From Hyaloperonospora brassicae (taxonomy: Eukaryota; Oomycota; Peronosporomycetes; Peronosporales; Peronosporaceae), in the NCBI GenBank assembly GCA_947650285.1, contig CANTFL010001148.1:1-64000 (forward strand): a DNA stretch of 64,000 bases, written 5' to 3'. Both the position numbers and the translations under genes were made by a program. The stretch's first letter is position 1. Each line of letters starts with the position of its first letter. Positions 21,201 through 32,893 of the stretch are shown piece by piece. The notes beneath the pieces are model-generated. The model saw only the letters and a list, made by a program, of their open reading frames with translations, did not search any database and was not told the origin of the DNA.

Positions 21201-21615
21201 GTGAACTTGGAGATGCTTGCGCCGGGTAGGTTGGCCTTTCCATCGGTTGCTGAATCCGTATCAGGAGATCAAGCTGAGCCTCCATCCGGGCTTGGCCCGA
21301 CTCCAATGCCTGGACACGGACCCGCATCGCGTCAAACGCACTCTGGGTCTTACCCAATGTCTCACGGAGACCACTCATCTCGAGAGGCATTTTCTCATGC
21401 TCCTCCTTCGGTATACCGACCACCTCCGACGCTGCTCGATGAGCAAGGAATCGCCCAGTTCCATGTGTAGCGACTCCTGAAACGACGTCGTCGTCAAGGT
21501 CAAAACCAGTATCTGGTGAAGTGGCGAGGGTAACCGGAGTCGGAAACTCGTGGGAGTTTGAGACACCCCTTTGGCAGGATTACCCATACGCCGTGGATTT
21601 TTTTGAACATCGTGG
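21200..21615 (+). pseudogene. gypsy integrase linker and chromodomain (frameshifted)
   Basis: A Pro-rich linker (to PPPTLLDEQGIAQFHV, about 21420-21468) leads into a chromodomain: VERLLKRRRRQGQNQYLVKW, then a stop within the RG-YPES turn, and in another frame NSWEFETPLWQDYPYAVDFF. The aromatic Y, W and W-E of the fold are present. In chromoviruses this domain follows integrase and guides insertion to particular chromatin. Confidence 0.8.
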
Positions 21616-21671
21616 CAGGGGTCATCCCTCGACCGAGAGCGCTTCTCACCAATAGTGGTGGAGGCAGGTGG

Positions 21672-22568
21672 TTAGTTGGGTCCCGCTCGACCAACACCCA
21701 CATCAATCGGAACAGCCGGATCATAGCGTGTGCAAGTTCGCAACTGGCCTCTGGCCTTTAGCTTGGCGTAATCATACTGAAGCTTTCTTTTTAGACGAAC
21801 ATCTGCCACATCGGAACTTGATCTGAGAGCTAACACGCTGATGAGGTGTCGTTTCCGATGCACCCAGCGAACAAAAACGTTGTCTTCTTTCTCCTGATAT
21901 TCGCCTGCAAATAAGAGGATGGGTATACCCTTCATCGGTGGAACCGGTGCACCCCGTGCTTGCGTGTCAAGTCGGAACTTGTATTGACTCTGAGTCGTGA
22001 AGTTGGGTTGCAGGCACCTCTCACGAACTGCCTGTCGACTCGCCACCTCATCACAAGATGTAGGCTCAGCGCCAATGGCCCACGTTATCAAAGAACGACC
22101 TGTCGTTTGATGTATACGCTCTTCCACATTGAGTGGGGTGAACAGATAGCCACGACGACCCCCAAGGGTTGCAGCAAGCTGCATGCGGCGCTAAGCCCTC
22201 TCCTCTCGTTGGATAGCCAACTGTTGTTGCTCATCGAGTGGATTGGTGATGATGGCATCGCCCACGATGGGTGTTTGATGCGGCGCCGATGGCGCGTTGG
22301 CTTCGCCACGCTCGGCAAATGGGTTTGGTGCAATATGAGCCGCTACCTCTTGCACTGGTGCGTCGGACATTGTCCTCTCATCACCATGGATATCGGTATC
22401 GCTACCATAATCCACATCCACATCGACGCCGAGGTAAGACGAGAGAGTCGAGGACTCATGGAATGGCGATGCCATGGTGTTTTGTGTTTTGCCAACCGTA
22501 AGGTTGAAGTGCACACACACCGTCCTCTTCGAGGAAAGAATTCGATTGACGTTTCGTGGTAACGCCAT
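21672..22568 (-). pseudogene. antisense ORF in gypsy 3' region (one in-frame stop)
   Basis: Reading the minus strand from the ATG at 22568, just inside the polypurine tract, gives 298 codons in a single frame with one TAG (22193-22191). The first part includes MASPFHESSTLSSYLGVDVD and an acidic DVDYGSDTD segment; after the TAG come RRMQLAATLGGRRGY, ILLFAGEYQEKEDNVFVRW and ADVRLKRKLQYDYAKLKARG. I recognise no domain. The frame also stays open upstream into the LTR (to 22673). Its length, position between chromodomain and 3' LTR, and a similarly placed antisense frame in the other gypsy element suggest an accessory gene. It could still be chance. Confidence 0.5.
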
Positions 22569-22570
22569 TC

Positions 22571-22583
22571 TGGTGGGGGAGGG
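22571..22583 (+). promoter_or_regulatory. polypurine tract of the gypsy element
   Basis: tggtgggggaggg, directly before the 3' LTR start TGTAAC. Such a purine run primes plus-strand DNA synthesis in LTR retrotransposons. Confidence 0.8.
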
Positions 22584-23108
22584 TGTAACGGGGTTACACG
22601 TCGACTGGTAGTCGACAATAGGTGTGGTACACACAAGGGATGGGATCCCCTTTAAAGTAATATTAGAACACAAGTATCAATTGTTGAAGACTGATGTCTG
22701 TCAACCATTGATTACGAGATCTTTTAATAGGTTTATTTAGGACATAAGTGAGTAGGTTATTTACTTTGTTCTACGGTATTCTTTTAGGTTAAAAGAAGAA
22801 ACAAAATTCAGTTCCCATTTTGACCAACATAAGACACGTGCCTTACGAGGCGTCTTGATCGGAAGAGCTAGCAACGCCTGTAAAGGTAGCTGCTCTTGAG
22901 CACTCTGTGCTGTGATTCTCTTGAATCGTTTGGTCCCCCTGGAACAGGGACCGTAAGCTATCTGAGCTTGTTGACTCTCTGAGTCGGATTCTTAGAACCA
23001 AAGTTGCTCGTAGAGCTGTTGACTCTTTAAGTCGGGTTCGTTGAACCAAAGTTGCTCATTGAGCGTTAAGTGTTACTCTGACTAAAGGAGCTTTGTAGCT
23101 CCGCTTTA
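22584..23108 (+). repeat. gypsy 3' LTR
   Basis: About 525 bp, the partner of 15436-15959 with few differences (for example one extra T in actctttaag). Followed by TATTC at 23109-23113. An alternative end at about 23126 (gttaca) is discussed under rejected items. Confidence 0.88.
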
Positions 23109-23640
23109 TATTCCCATCTAGTTACATGGCTGCGGGAGTTCTGTCGGCGCTCTTGAGCATCAATCGTTAAGACAATAATCGCATATTTTACCTATCGGGA
23201 TCGATCTCAGCTTAAAGCTAGGATGAATCGTTTGTGGTCAGTACGTCGACGCTCTAACTGTGGAGAAGCAGGGTACACCAGAATAGGATGTCCGCAACTT
23301 CGTTCAACCTCCGCAGTTACTGCATGATTAACTCTTTAATGCTCTTGGTGCTGAGGACGAATGGATCCACGTTAACACCTACCGAAATCAAAAGATTGGT
23401 ACCTGGAAATGGTAGCACTTGCGTAGAGTCAACCATCGTACAGTAATAAATAACTAAAAAGCCTTTATTACATACGTACCTTTTAACGATTTTATGATCT
23501 GAGCATTCAAGTTTGCGCTTCTTTATTATCCTTTGTGTTAATTTACATCTATCCAATTACAACAAGAGAGGACTATGCAGGGCTTTTAATGGAGTGGTGA
23601 GGGGTAGTTAGCGAAAAGTGAGTGGTAGAAAGTAGCTCCC

Positions 23641-23649
23641 TATATTAAA
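23641..23649. repeat. 9-bp target duplication, right (TATATTAAA)
   Basis: Identical to 15146-15154; marks the right edge of the MULE-like element. Confidence 0.85.
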
Positions 23650-25972
23650 CTAGTTTTCTTTTCTTTTCTCTTGCTAAGCTTAGTTGTCTAGTATTCAGTC
23701 TTCCTCTGACGTGTATGGTGTACGCAATAACACGGGCACTAATTCTCACTGCAGTCATTTAGAGCTTGATACGCACTGACAACAGTGCGTAGCACCCAGC
23801 GAACCATTACACAGTAGGTCCATGCCGATGATTGGCACCTGATTGGTAGATGGGACGGGCGCAGCTGTCACCTCTTAGTTCTGTGTGACCATCTGCAAAT
23901 TTTCACCGGAGCCTGTGGACGCTTGAACCTGCTAAATCTGAGCTGCGCAAATGTGCCAACGATGCTTGTAAATCATTTTTGAAGGGTACCGGCATGATCG
24001 CACTCGAGTAAATGCATGATGACGCCCGATCCATGCGCATGCATCATGACCATGTCACGATCTGACCAATTGTTCCAGTAGCCCACACTTTCGGTACGAG
24101 ACAAAACCGTCTGCCGATCCTGCGGACCGTCTATATGCTATGATGATGCACTGGGTTGTAAATTTGTACGCAAGTCCATAGGCTCTCCCAGACCAGCTAA
24201 GCACCATATCTCTAGCCCGTTGACAGCATTCTGCACACACGTGCGTGATGAGCCTTTCTGAGGCGTCTGGAAGCTGATCTCCTTTTTCTAGGCGCAGAGT
24301 CCCCCGTATCAGGCGAGACCAAACTGACGTGCATGGAAGGTCTTGCCTGAGCGGCGAGTGCAAGCTAAAACGCAACGCGCGGAGCTAGACGACGTGCAAT
24401 CTGGAATTTTGACACACTGTCATACAACAGAGAGAGAGGCAGAATGTCTATTATAGCTACTGATCGCTACATAAGACGTCTGTATTGTAAGAATTACGTC
24501 GGTCGTTAACAATGACACAAAATGTATCCTACCACGTTCCTCATTCTTCTGGCTCGATACGCCAGGCGTAACGGAAAACACTTCAGAAAGATCACTTGAT
24601 GGTAACTGTTGACCAAGTCCGAGATTAGAACTTTTTGCGCGCTCTTGGGCGGATGGCTGGGATGCGCGTCGCTTCAATCTGCGAAAAGGGACAGGGGACG
24701 CTTTGTTAAAAGACCGATACCTCTTAGAAAGTCCTAGCGTGTCATCCTGACGTCATCCATGCCCGCTTTTGTGGTAGTCGACTTGCTCTGATCTTCGGGC
24801 TGATCCTAGTGCATATCGAGTGCAGATTTGCCCTGGCGCATCAAGAGACGAAGCGTATCATGGCCTGGTGCTTACTCTACATAAACAGCCGGTACAGAAT
24901 CTCAACAGATCGTCACGTTCTTGGCAGAGTTCACTTTGTGGAAGCGAGTTTCGCGCGCAGCGAGCCAGTTGGCGGAAGGAGATGCACTTTGTGAAGGGCA
25001 GGAACTAGCGTAGGCACGAGGACGTCGCTCTTTGTCGGCACCCTTCGTACCCTGGGATATCGGCAAATTGCTTATCGAAGCTCTCGCAGCTAAAACAAAT
25101 TAGCTTTTTTTACCTTTGCCACACCAAAGGAGGTCTTCTCGTCCAAGGTAAGCGGCCATATTACTGGCCTTGTGAAAGGCTTTGTCTCTGTCCATTGTTG
25201 CAAGAATATCGTTAAAAAGTGGCATAGTGTGCCCCATCCAGAACCTATAACATTTTCCGATCTATATCAATCAGCTACTCACCCCATAATTCTTTAAACA
25301 TAATTATAAGACCGTAGGTGGCTACAAGTCTAATACCTTAGTTTGACAAATTTTTCGCGAAGTCAGAGGACCCTAAATCGCGGAGAATTTCGTCAATAAT
25401 GGCTCGCGACGAGCCACACTTGGTCGCCCTAAGTAAAACTCCCCGGGTAGACTTTTTATGACTTTTTCGAAATATTTTACATGCAACCTTATCAACAGGT
25501 AGATGAACCGGCGTAAAAGAACCGTTTTTGCAGTCTTAAAGGTGCAAAAATGGCTGTCATCACCCTGAACGGCATTGTTTTGCGTGTCTGTGTTCTCTAT
25601 CTACTACAAAACGACGCAGTCAACTATATAAATCCATCAAAATCCATCGCATTTTGCCAAACCCGTTGCAAAGCACAATAATTGGCAGCAGCAAGAACGT
25701 TCACATCCCTTGAAATTGTATTTGGGACCTCATGGTGCGACCGCTACCTCTCTACGGCGTATTCGGCAGCCTTCCTAGTCAAGAGCTTGCGATAAACAAC
25801 CATGTACTGAAAGCACTTTCGGTCATGATGGCGGATGGTAGTGAGAGAAACGAATGTAACAGATTTTGGGACCATCTGCTCGAGGTCTTTGAACGTGCAG
25901 ACGCAATATAGTATGAGCATGGCATTTTAATTCTCCCAAGAACATATCGATGAAGTTCGGTTCAAAATCGAA
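23650..25972. other. 2.3 kb without recognisable gene
   Basis: Short frames on both strands (for example minus 24375-24055, 106 aa, and minus 24677-24420) have no domain, no signal peptide and no neighbours in frame. I find no copy of the LTRs or TIRs seen elsewhere in the window. The sequence may be old repeat DNA. Confidence 0.5.
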
Positions 25973-26295
25973 CCATATGATATGTTCCCAACTTGAAGTC
26001 GTTGGAGGATCTAGAGTTCGTTTACTGATGGTTGGATCTGGTTGAACCAAGAGACAAGGGAAACGACGGATATCAGAACGGGACGAGTCGACTGACAAAG
26101 GTGTAGTTTTGCAGATAATCTCCAACCGCATGCATGCAAAGATCAGTCGGAAAAATGTAAGGTGCAGGGCAAGTCGCCTGTAGCGAGAAAGAGCTAAGCT
26201 AAGTAATGTATATCATTGTGTGTCATGGTATATACGTCTGATGTTCTCAGGAACTCAGTACTAGCTAACAAGTTTGACGCATAGAAATTGTAATA
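25973..26295 (+). repeat. copia LTR (5' LTR of truncated element)
   Basis: Matches 5771-6094 over its length with scattered substitutions; the core runs from gatatgttccc to ctagctaacaagtttgacgc. The first bases (ccatatgatatg against tgttgtgatatg) and last bases (taata against caaca) have drifted. Confidence 0.82.
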
Positions 26296-26779
26296 GGGTA
26301 ACGAGTCCGAATCGGAACGAGACTGAAGCGTAACCAGGAACTTTAACGTATTTACAAGCAAAGGCTATGAGTGTGTGTGTGTGGGTGCGAAGAAAGACTC
26401 CGTTTGTAAGTGAGACCGAACGTTAAACATTGAACCGGACGGTGGAGTTAACACAATTTACGAGGCGGAACCTACCTGGGGTGTTGTGGCAACATGTGCA
26501 ACAAGGTGGAATTGAACAAATATGGACGACCTGTTAGTTGGCATGGCCAGTCCTGGGCGTACTACAAAATAATGATGAAGCTGACTTTTGAGGAGAAAGA
26601 TGTGTTGAATTATGCAACTGGAGACAAGGGTTCTCGCATTTGATGCAAGTGAAATAGAAGTGAAAGAGTTTCGAGAAGCACAAGTAACGATAAGCAGCTA
26701 ATTCTTGCTTCTCTATCGATAGATTTGGGTCAGCGCGTGATGACAAAAGCAAGTAGCACCGAAAAGTGAAAGTACCTGG

Positions 26780-27420
26780 AGGCCTTTTACGAAGGAAAGA
26801 CTAATGCGGCAACGAGAACAAGTCAAGAAATTACTCTTTATGACAAGTTAAACGCAATGAAGTGTAAACCTAATTGGGACGTCACCCAGCACGTGGTAAA
26901 CATGTTTATGGCCAAAGATCAATTGACCGCAGTAAACGAAAGTGTTCGAAAGCCATTCTTCCCACAGATGTTAATCCGATAATTGACGGCTGATGGGCGC
27001 TTCGATCGTCTGAGTGAAATGGTTGAGAGCGGCGACAACAAGGTTGATACTCCTGAAAATTAAATGATCAGATTCTACGAATGGATATATTCCATAAGTG
27101 TGATCGAAATCTTGGTGCTCATGGTGTCATTGGGAATTTTCACAACATGAAAGCAGTCAAATTTCCAAGAACCGGCATAGCGCGATGAGCTCAAGATCAC
27201 AATTTAACGGTAGAAACCTGACCTCGAATGACAGAGAGCCACAGAGAACGTCATCAAAGGCGGATAAGCATCATGGAACCTGCTTCAATTACCATAAGCC
27301 TGGACACCGCATGACAGACTGTCCAGTAATGAACCAGGAACAAGTGATAAGAAGGTCGCATTTGCAAAGCATCCGCCGAATGAGTCTAAGGAACGAGAGG
27401 AAGGAAAGCTGAATGACGTG
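26780..27420 (+). pseudogene. copia Gag and zinc knuckle (broken)
   Basis: Plus-strand frames show YEGKTNAATRTSQEITLYDK, LNAMKCKPNWDVTQHVVNMF and FDRLSEMVESGDNKVD, typical Gag helices. At 27185-27412 a 75-residue frame contains CFNYHKPGHRMTDC, a CCHC knuckle in which the second Cys is Tyr. Several stops separate the parts. Confidence 0.75.
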
Positions 27421-27439
27421 AAGCTAAATATCGAAACAC

Positions 27440-28500
27440 CAGGAGGCCCTGATGCTCCTGTGGGTAGACACAGAAACAATGACCCATGCAAACTGTTGTG
27501 GTGTCTCGACAATGCGTCAAATGCGCACGTGGCTTCTGATATACGATACTTCATTGATTATTATTTTAGCATTTGTAAACGATGCACAGTTTAGAAGCGT
27601 GCGAGGATTTCAGAAGCAATTTACGACGAAGCCGGTTGGCAAAGGAACTATTTAGATACTAGTTCATAATTGGTCATTCAACATCATGATAACACTGTAT
27701 GACGTGCTAAATGTTCCTGATAGTAAATTTAGTGTCTCATACGCAAGCCGAGGACCAAGGTACAAATGTGACTTATTGCAGCGAAACGGGAAACAAGGTC
27801 TACGAACTTTGGCAGAACAATCACAAACTTTTAAAAATCAATAGAGACGAATGTTGTCTGTTTACCTTCGAAGTAATAAATACTTTTTTCCAATAATGAG
27901 TGTACAGCGTGAGGCGCAGTGCAACGATGAGTGTTTCCAGCCTTAGGTGAATCGTACGCATGCAGAAGGGCATGCTGACATCCAACGTTGGCACCATAGG
28001 ATTATTCATCTTAATCCGCAGAACGTGAAGAGCATGAAAGATCGCAAACTGGTACACGGAATGTATTTAAGCACAAAGCGATTTGATGACTGCGAAGCAT
28101 GCCACACTATGGCTTTGACAAATACAAATATAGGACATGTCTCAAGCGTTTGGAGCGTGATACCACGAAGATGAATCAGGCGATATTCGTCGATTTACTT
28201 ACTACGAAGCAAAGCTCGAGTCCAAAAGCATACAAGGCGGTGCTTGTTATAGTGAATGGATTTGCACGGTATACAACACGTATCCACTTTACTTGAAAAA
28301 TGCATCGGAGGTTAATGAACTAATTAAGCGCTACATCTCATGTGGAAAGCGACAATTTCCGACTAAATGGTCAAGAAAGTAGCATCCGACAGCGGAGGTG
28401 AATTCGGGAACGTAGCGATAACAACGTAATACAGAAGTCTTGGAATTGAGTCATTACCATACCCATCACATGGATCACACTTGAACCTGTGTGAAAGCGC
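27440..28500 (+). pseudogene. copia protease, pre-integrase and integrase core (broken)
   Basis: A degenerate protease site reads WCLDNASNAHVASD (D-N-A-S where the family has D-S-G-A). The pre-integrase zinc region shows ADIQRWHHRIIHLNPQNVKS and FDDCEACHTMALT (about 27970-28120), with the H and C-x2-C residues kept. The integrase core follows: FVDLLTTKQSSSPKAYKAVL and VIVNGFARYTTR, then SDSGGEFGN (second Asp) and SLPYPSHGSHLNLCE near the third catalytic position. Frame changes are frequent. Confidence 0.78.
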
Positions 28501-28504
28501 ACAC

Positions 28505-28520
28505 CATATATATATATATA
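28505..28520. repeat. AT dinucleotide repeat
   Basis: A short (AT)n run at the point where copia similarity ends. Confidence 0.8.
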
Positions 28521-29516
28521 CACAAATGTTTTATCGTGGAAAGATAATTTCTAATCAAAAGCAAAGTTGGTAATTTAAGGCTTTATCTCTTTACTCAGTG
28601 TAATATCTTGTCAAATAAAAACAAATTCCTTCAGTGAGCATAATTTCGATAATATTGATCGATTCGACTTTGTAGTATAATGAAACAGGTACAACTACAG
28701 ATGTTCAATTAGATTGGCATGGTATCAATTCACAGCCTTGATTGAATCTAATTACGGTTTATTTCTCTTGTATCTATCTGGACCGATAAATTGATCATGA
28801 TGCTGTAGCATCCATCAAGTTTGACATCTCATTATGTCTAACAAAAATGTGAATGAGCCATTCAATTCATTTATGCCCAGTGTAGATTCAAGCATAAATG
28901 TACAGTCCAGATTCTACCTCCTTAGCTGCAGCGGCTGAAAAAAAATGGGAGGGCCTATCAATATCGTGGTTGTCAATCTTGTTTATCTGGAAAATTATTA
29001 ATCAATTATAATTGCTAGTTTGAATACGAAACGTGAGCCTTTTCTGTATACCTCCCACTTTTTATTATTCGAATAGGATGGCCGAGCTTTTTTTGACAAT
29101 TTCTTCGAATATTACTTAAAAACATTTTACGTTGCAAATGTAACGTAAACATGACGCCTTGAGTAACTGGTCCACAAAATACGCTGCGATGCATAATTTG
29201 CTCAACAATTGTACCAAAAGAAAGCGTACAACGAATTCGGTACCTGAAACAAGCGTTGACGTCCCGCATAAATCGGATAGCGCATAAGCAATAAAATACA
29301 TCATTTAACGATATGTATACACGAATGAGTGTCAAAACGGCGATCTAGTATCGTTGTGATGTAAAGTATTTTAAGCGTGGCTTACACGATCACGCTTAAA
29401 ATTTTCGATAACTCTTTAGTGTAAGTGTGCGCCTCTTCATGGTACAAAATCGATACTGTGTACATAAAGGGCATATAACAAGATATTGTTACGATGTATA
29501 CAATATGGCTGAAAGT
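28521..29516. other. AT-rich DNA without recognisable gene
   Basis: About 1 kb. The frames present (for example minus 29335-29015) are short and show no family motif. Confidence 0.55.
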
Positions 29517-29827
29517 TGAAACGGGGCAACCCATTATATTAAGTAGTTATAGCTTTATTACATAATGACATAAGTAGGTACATGCTGTATCCGAATAGCG
29601 GATACAGCACCTTATTTTACTGTTGCGCTATTATTGGGGTGCTGGACCCAATAATTACCTAAGAGAATCGACCTTCTTTGAGTTGTTCTCACGAGAAGAG
29701 AACCCCCTCGTACTTAGTACGGATTCTAAACAAAAATATAAGCAGAGTTGATTTTGCAATGTAAAAACAACAGCGCTTTCTTAAAGCATTTATTGTACGA
29801 CGGTAACGGGGATCTCACCTCGTTACA
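29517..29827 (+). repeat. solo gypsy LTR, same family as the 53749-61301 element
   Basis: It matches both LTRs of the second gypsy element from the ggg-caacccattatatta start to the ccgttaca end, including the hairpin-like tgtatccgaatagcggataca text. The flanks are aaagt (29512-29516) and atagt (29828-29832), a 5-bp target duplication with one mismatch. No gypsy coding sequence is next to it, so it is a solo LTR, the usual product of recombination between two LTRs. Confidence 0.9.
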
Positions 29828-31623
29828 ATAGTCGGGACGATTACAACGTGATGTTGGAATGATGAAAGGCGAAAATTACTCGGATTTAGCCTTGTACCCT
29901 GGTGCTTACTCACATAACAGTTTAAAAGGGGACCTGAGCCTATAAATCATACTTGTCTAAATTGCAAGAATTATTGCTCTTGATATCACACTCGATTGTC
30001 AGGAGTAGGTTTAATGACAAATGTTATATACATTAAAATTTATTTTTGCTCAATATATTTCGTGTAGAATTTTATATCAGTATTCAATGACAGAAAAAAG
30101 TAATCAGATAAGTATAGTAGGTTATAAAGTCGTTTAAGCAAAGCGGAATAAGTCATGCTAATATTTGCACAGCACAATACTGGTATTTATTACAAAATAG
30201 ACGTTGCAGATTGTTTTGTCAAGACAGAGAATCAACGATTTTTTTCCGACAATATTGACGAGGTATACTCCTTACACCTTCCGATCAAAGAGGAGAATAA
30301 ACAAGTCATGTAGCGCCGTACTTGACATCAATCTTGACTTGTCTCTTTTTGAATCCAGCCGTTGCATAATTGCAGCCTTCATTTTGTTAAGAATGAAGAA
30401 TTTTGTCGAGCTTGACGGTTAGGCTCGGCAAAGGTAACATACTAGCAATGACTAACCATGCGGTAGGTAGATGGTGCAATCACATGTGAAATGTACGATG
30501 ACACTTACATCGAACTTTTCCGATTTATAATGAGGTGTCATGCGAATTGTAGCGTTACAAGGAAACCTTAATCGTGGTTTTATTGTCACCATAATATAGT
30601 AATGACATTTGTAGATTGTTTATGTATATATATACATCCGGAGCCGCTTATAACAGATATCTCAGGCATTTGATGACCTTCGCGATCCACGGTACAAATC
30701 ATGAGGTCTTAACGAAACCAACAAACCAATGGGACGCCGATAGCGTTTCCGTGGGTTATAAATGCAGTGTTTCAACCGCGGTAGAAAGTCAAACCCCTTG
30801 CTAACAGTGTGTGCGAATCTCATTGTTAATCTCTGTGACAAGATTATTGTCCAGATTTTTAAACTTCCATTGTATTTGCAAAGGCCAGCCGTATCTTAAA
30901 CTCGTTGCACATCATTTGTCTTTCAGTCATATTGAAAGAACTGCTCCAGGGTTCAAAAGAAAGAAAATAGTCGCTTGGTGTGCGATTCGCAGCCTTAGCA
31001 CACCAAATGTATTTTGAAATTCGAATGGAGAAGGATGAATTATTGGTATCTACAGAAAGAAAATACGCATGAGTTTCTTTTCATTTACCGATGAAATTTT
31101 GTTTAGCGATAGCTTTTTCTATATAGGCTTCGTCGCTACTGCGTTTGGTGTCTTTTACTAACCATCCAAAGTGTATTAATAATTACAATCACACTCATGT
31201 TAAAGTGAAGTTCTATTAATAAAATGAGGGATAGATAGACGTACAGATCCGAATAGATTAAACGATTTGCTCGCTTAACCGGCAAGTATTTGGTACGGGA
31301 TGATACATTGATTGAATTTGGTATCGATAACTGGCGAATTAAATTTTAAATGATATTTCTGGCGCTGTTCTAATCATAAAAAATAGACATCTGGAGCTTT
31401 TGCAAATTTTGGTTGATTTGGTTCCCAAAATTGACAAAGTAAATAACGTCCACTTGTGGTCATCGTTTTATAGACTGCTACCCTGTCTTGTCGATCTATG
31501 AGATCAGACAACACGCCAACAAAAGACAGGTAGGTTGATTCCTGATAACGAAACGCACTTTACGGTGTCTGTACGTTATCGGTTGAGGATGGCTTTGTGT
31601 TTGTTGTACTGTGGCAATGCAAC

Positions 31624-31651
31624 GCATATATATATATATATATATATATAT
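31624..31651. repeat. AT dinucleotide microsatellite
   Basis: Fourteen AT units in a row, uninterrupted. Confidence 0.95.
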
Positions 31652-32860
31652 GTATTTCAGCAATGAATAAATGAACATGTCGAAGAAATCTTGGATCTAA
31701 CTCTATTCCACTTCGTAAAGGCCATGCATATGAAATTATTGCACTTAGAAGCGATAGTACAATATGATTTACTAGTCTATGGTATTGAAAATAATTGACC
31801 AGTCTTGAGAACTAATGAAAGATAAATCCATGACAATTATCTTTAACGATATCACTTTCAGGTATATTTACACATTGAATGAGCGATGAATACAACAATG
31901 ACAAAGTAAAGCAATGCAGATGGGTTTTCTGTAAATTATGTTGCTCATCGAAATAGCACGGAATAGGTTAAAGGACTCATATGAGCCTTCTATCCTAATT
32001 TATGGTTTGAACAAGCTATTGATGACAACTTGATGAATAGTATTATATATATAGATACTTAAAGGGTAAGTACTCAATGGAATTGCATGAAAACTGCATA
32101 AAATAAAATGTGAAAAACACGAATAAACCAGCCATTTAAAATGTTATGGCGACGCCAAACGCGCTCGAACGGTAGAAGAGCAGCTTTAAATACTAATCAA
32201 ACGATATTTTTTTTGAGGTGTAGCTGTTGATGAGATTAGTTTTGTTCCTCTTTCATTTTCATTTGGCACCACCTCACTACTCAATTATTCATTACTAAAA
32301 ACGATGTCATCAGGGAGTACATAAAAACACCATTAATAATACCCGTCGCATGGCGCGAATGATTAAGTCTCGCATTGACCTTCTTTATTTTGACCATCAT
32401 TCACGTAAATCAATGATTTATTGAAGTAGCGACAAACAAGATTTGTTGAAAATGTGGAGGTAATGATTGGTGTTATTATTGTTCCGGGTGACATTCTAAT
32501 GGTCATTGTGCTTTCCTCTTTATGTTCCGATCCACAAGGCAAGTTTGGATGCGCTGTAAATTGTCACAAGCAGCAAAACCTTGGACGTCCCACAAAACAA
32601 ATATATTAGATATATAAATATATGACAGCGATACTATTTAATGAATTGTGCTGCTTTTTTCATCTACACCTTCTTCTGCCACCTCTAATGTTTTTTTAAG
32701 GTGGTGCTGTTGCGACTAAAATTGCTGATACGCACCGGTTCAGACGTTCTCAAATTTGACTGACACGACTGGCATATTGACAATCACAATTCTTATCTTG
32801 AGATGATCACGAAATCATCAATCGTACTTATTACCGCAATGATAGGGAAGAAATTAGACA

Positions 32861-32893
32861 GTGACGACGACGACGACAATGATGATGATGATT
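32861..32893. repeat. GAC/GAT trinucleotide repeat
   Basis: Five GAC-type units followed by five GAT-type units. The long minus frame across it (33096-32854) ends in Ile and Val runs made by this repeat and is not a gene. Confidence 0.9.

Larger units (their letters stand above)
15436..23108 (+). mobile_element. Ty3/gypsy chromovirus-type LTR retrotransposon, decayed
   Basis: Two LTRs of about 524 bp (15436-15959, 22584-23108) start TGTAACGGGGTTACA and are about 98% identical by eye. The 5-bp sequence TATTC stands before the left LTR (15431-15435) and after the right one (23109-23113), fitting a target duplication. The order is gag, protease, RT, RNase H, integrase, chromodomain, which is the chromovirus branch of Ty3/gypsy. 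Stops and frameshifts occur in every pol domain. Between the chromodomain and the 3' LTR is a long antisense frame. It sits inside a MULE-like element. Confidence 0.93.
15155..23640. mobile_element. short MULE-like TIR element, split by a gypsy retrotransposon
   Basis: The ends are inverted repeats of about 53 bp (15155-15208 and 23588-23640), sharing taccactcacttttcgcta and neighbouring text, and are flanked by the perfect 9-bp direct repeat TATATTAAA. Without the gypsy insertion (15436-23108) the element is only about 0.8 kb (15155-15435 plus 23114-23640), without a transposase, so it is non-autonomous. A minus-strand frame at 23317-23556 (79 aa) has no recognised domain. TIRs plus 9-bp duplication place it with Mutator-like elements; its TIR is unlike that of the MULE at 1647-4715. 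Confidence 0.8.
25973..28505 (+). mobile_element. Ty1/copia element, 5' half, decayed and truncated
   Basis: A 323-bp LTR (25973-26295) of the same family as 5771-6094 is followed by copia gag, zinc knuckle, protease, pre-integrase and the integrase core. The sequence stops resembling copia at a short AT repeat near 28505, so RT, RNase H and the 3' LTR are missing. All reading frames are broken. The left-edge copia (1-6094) holds the complementary 3' half, but it runs off the window, so the two need not be parts of one element. Confidence 0.82.

Noticed and set aside
21136..21423. Minus-strand coiled-coil protein of 95 aa inside gypsy 1
   Set aside because: The plus strand here encodes the integrase C-terminus and the Pro-rich linker to the chromodomain; the minus frame is most simply a shadow of it.
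22584..23130. Gypsy 1 right LTR ending at ctagttaca (about 23126)
   Set aside because: GTTACA would mirror the TGTAAC start, but the left LTR does not contain this extension, and TATTC at 23109-23113 matches the five bases before the left LTR.
1..28505. The left-edge copia (3' half) and the copia at 25973-28505 (5' half) as one element broken by a rearrangement
   Set aside because: The left-edge element runs out of the window, so its 5' part may be intact outside; two copies of one family explain the data.
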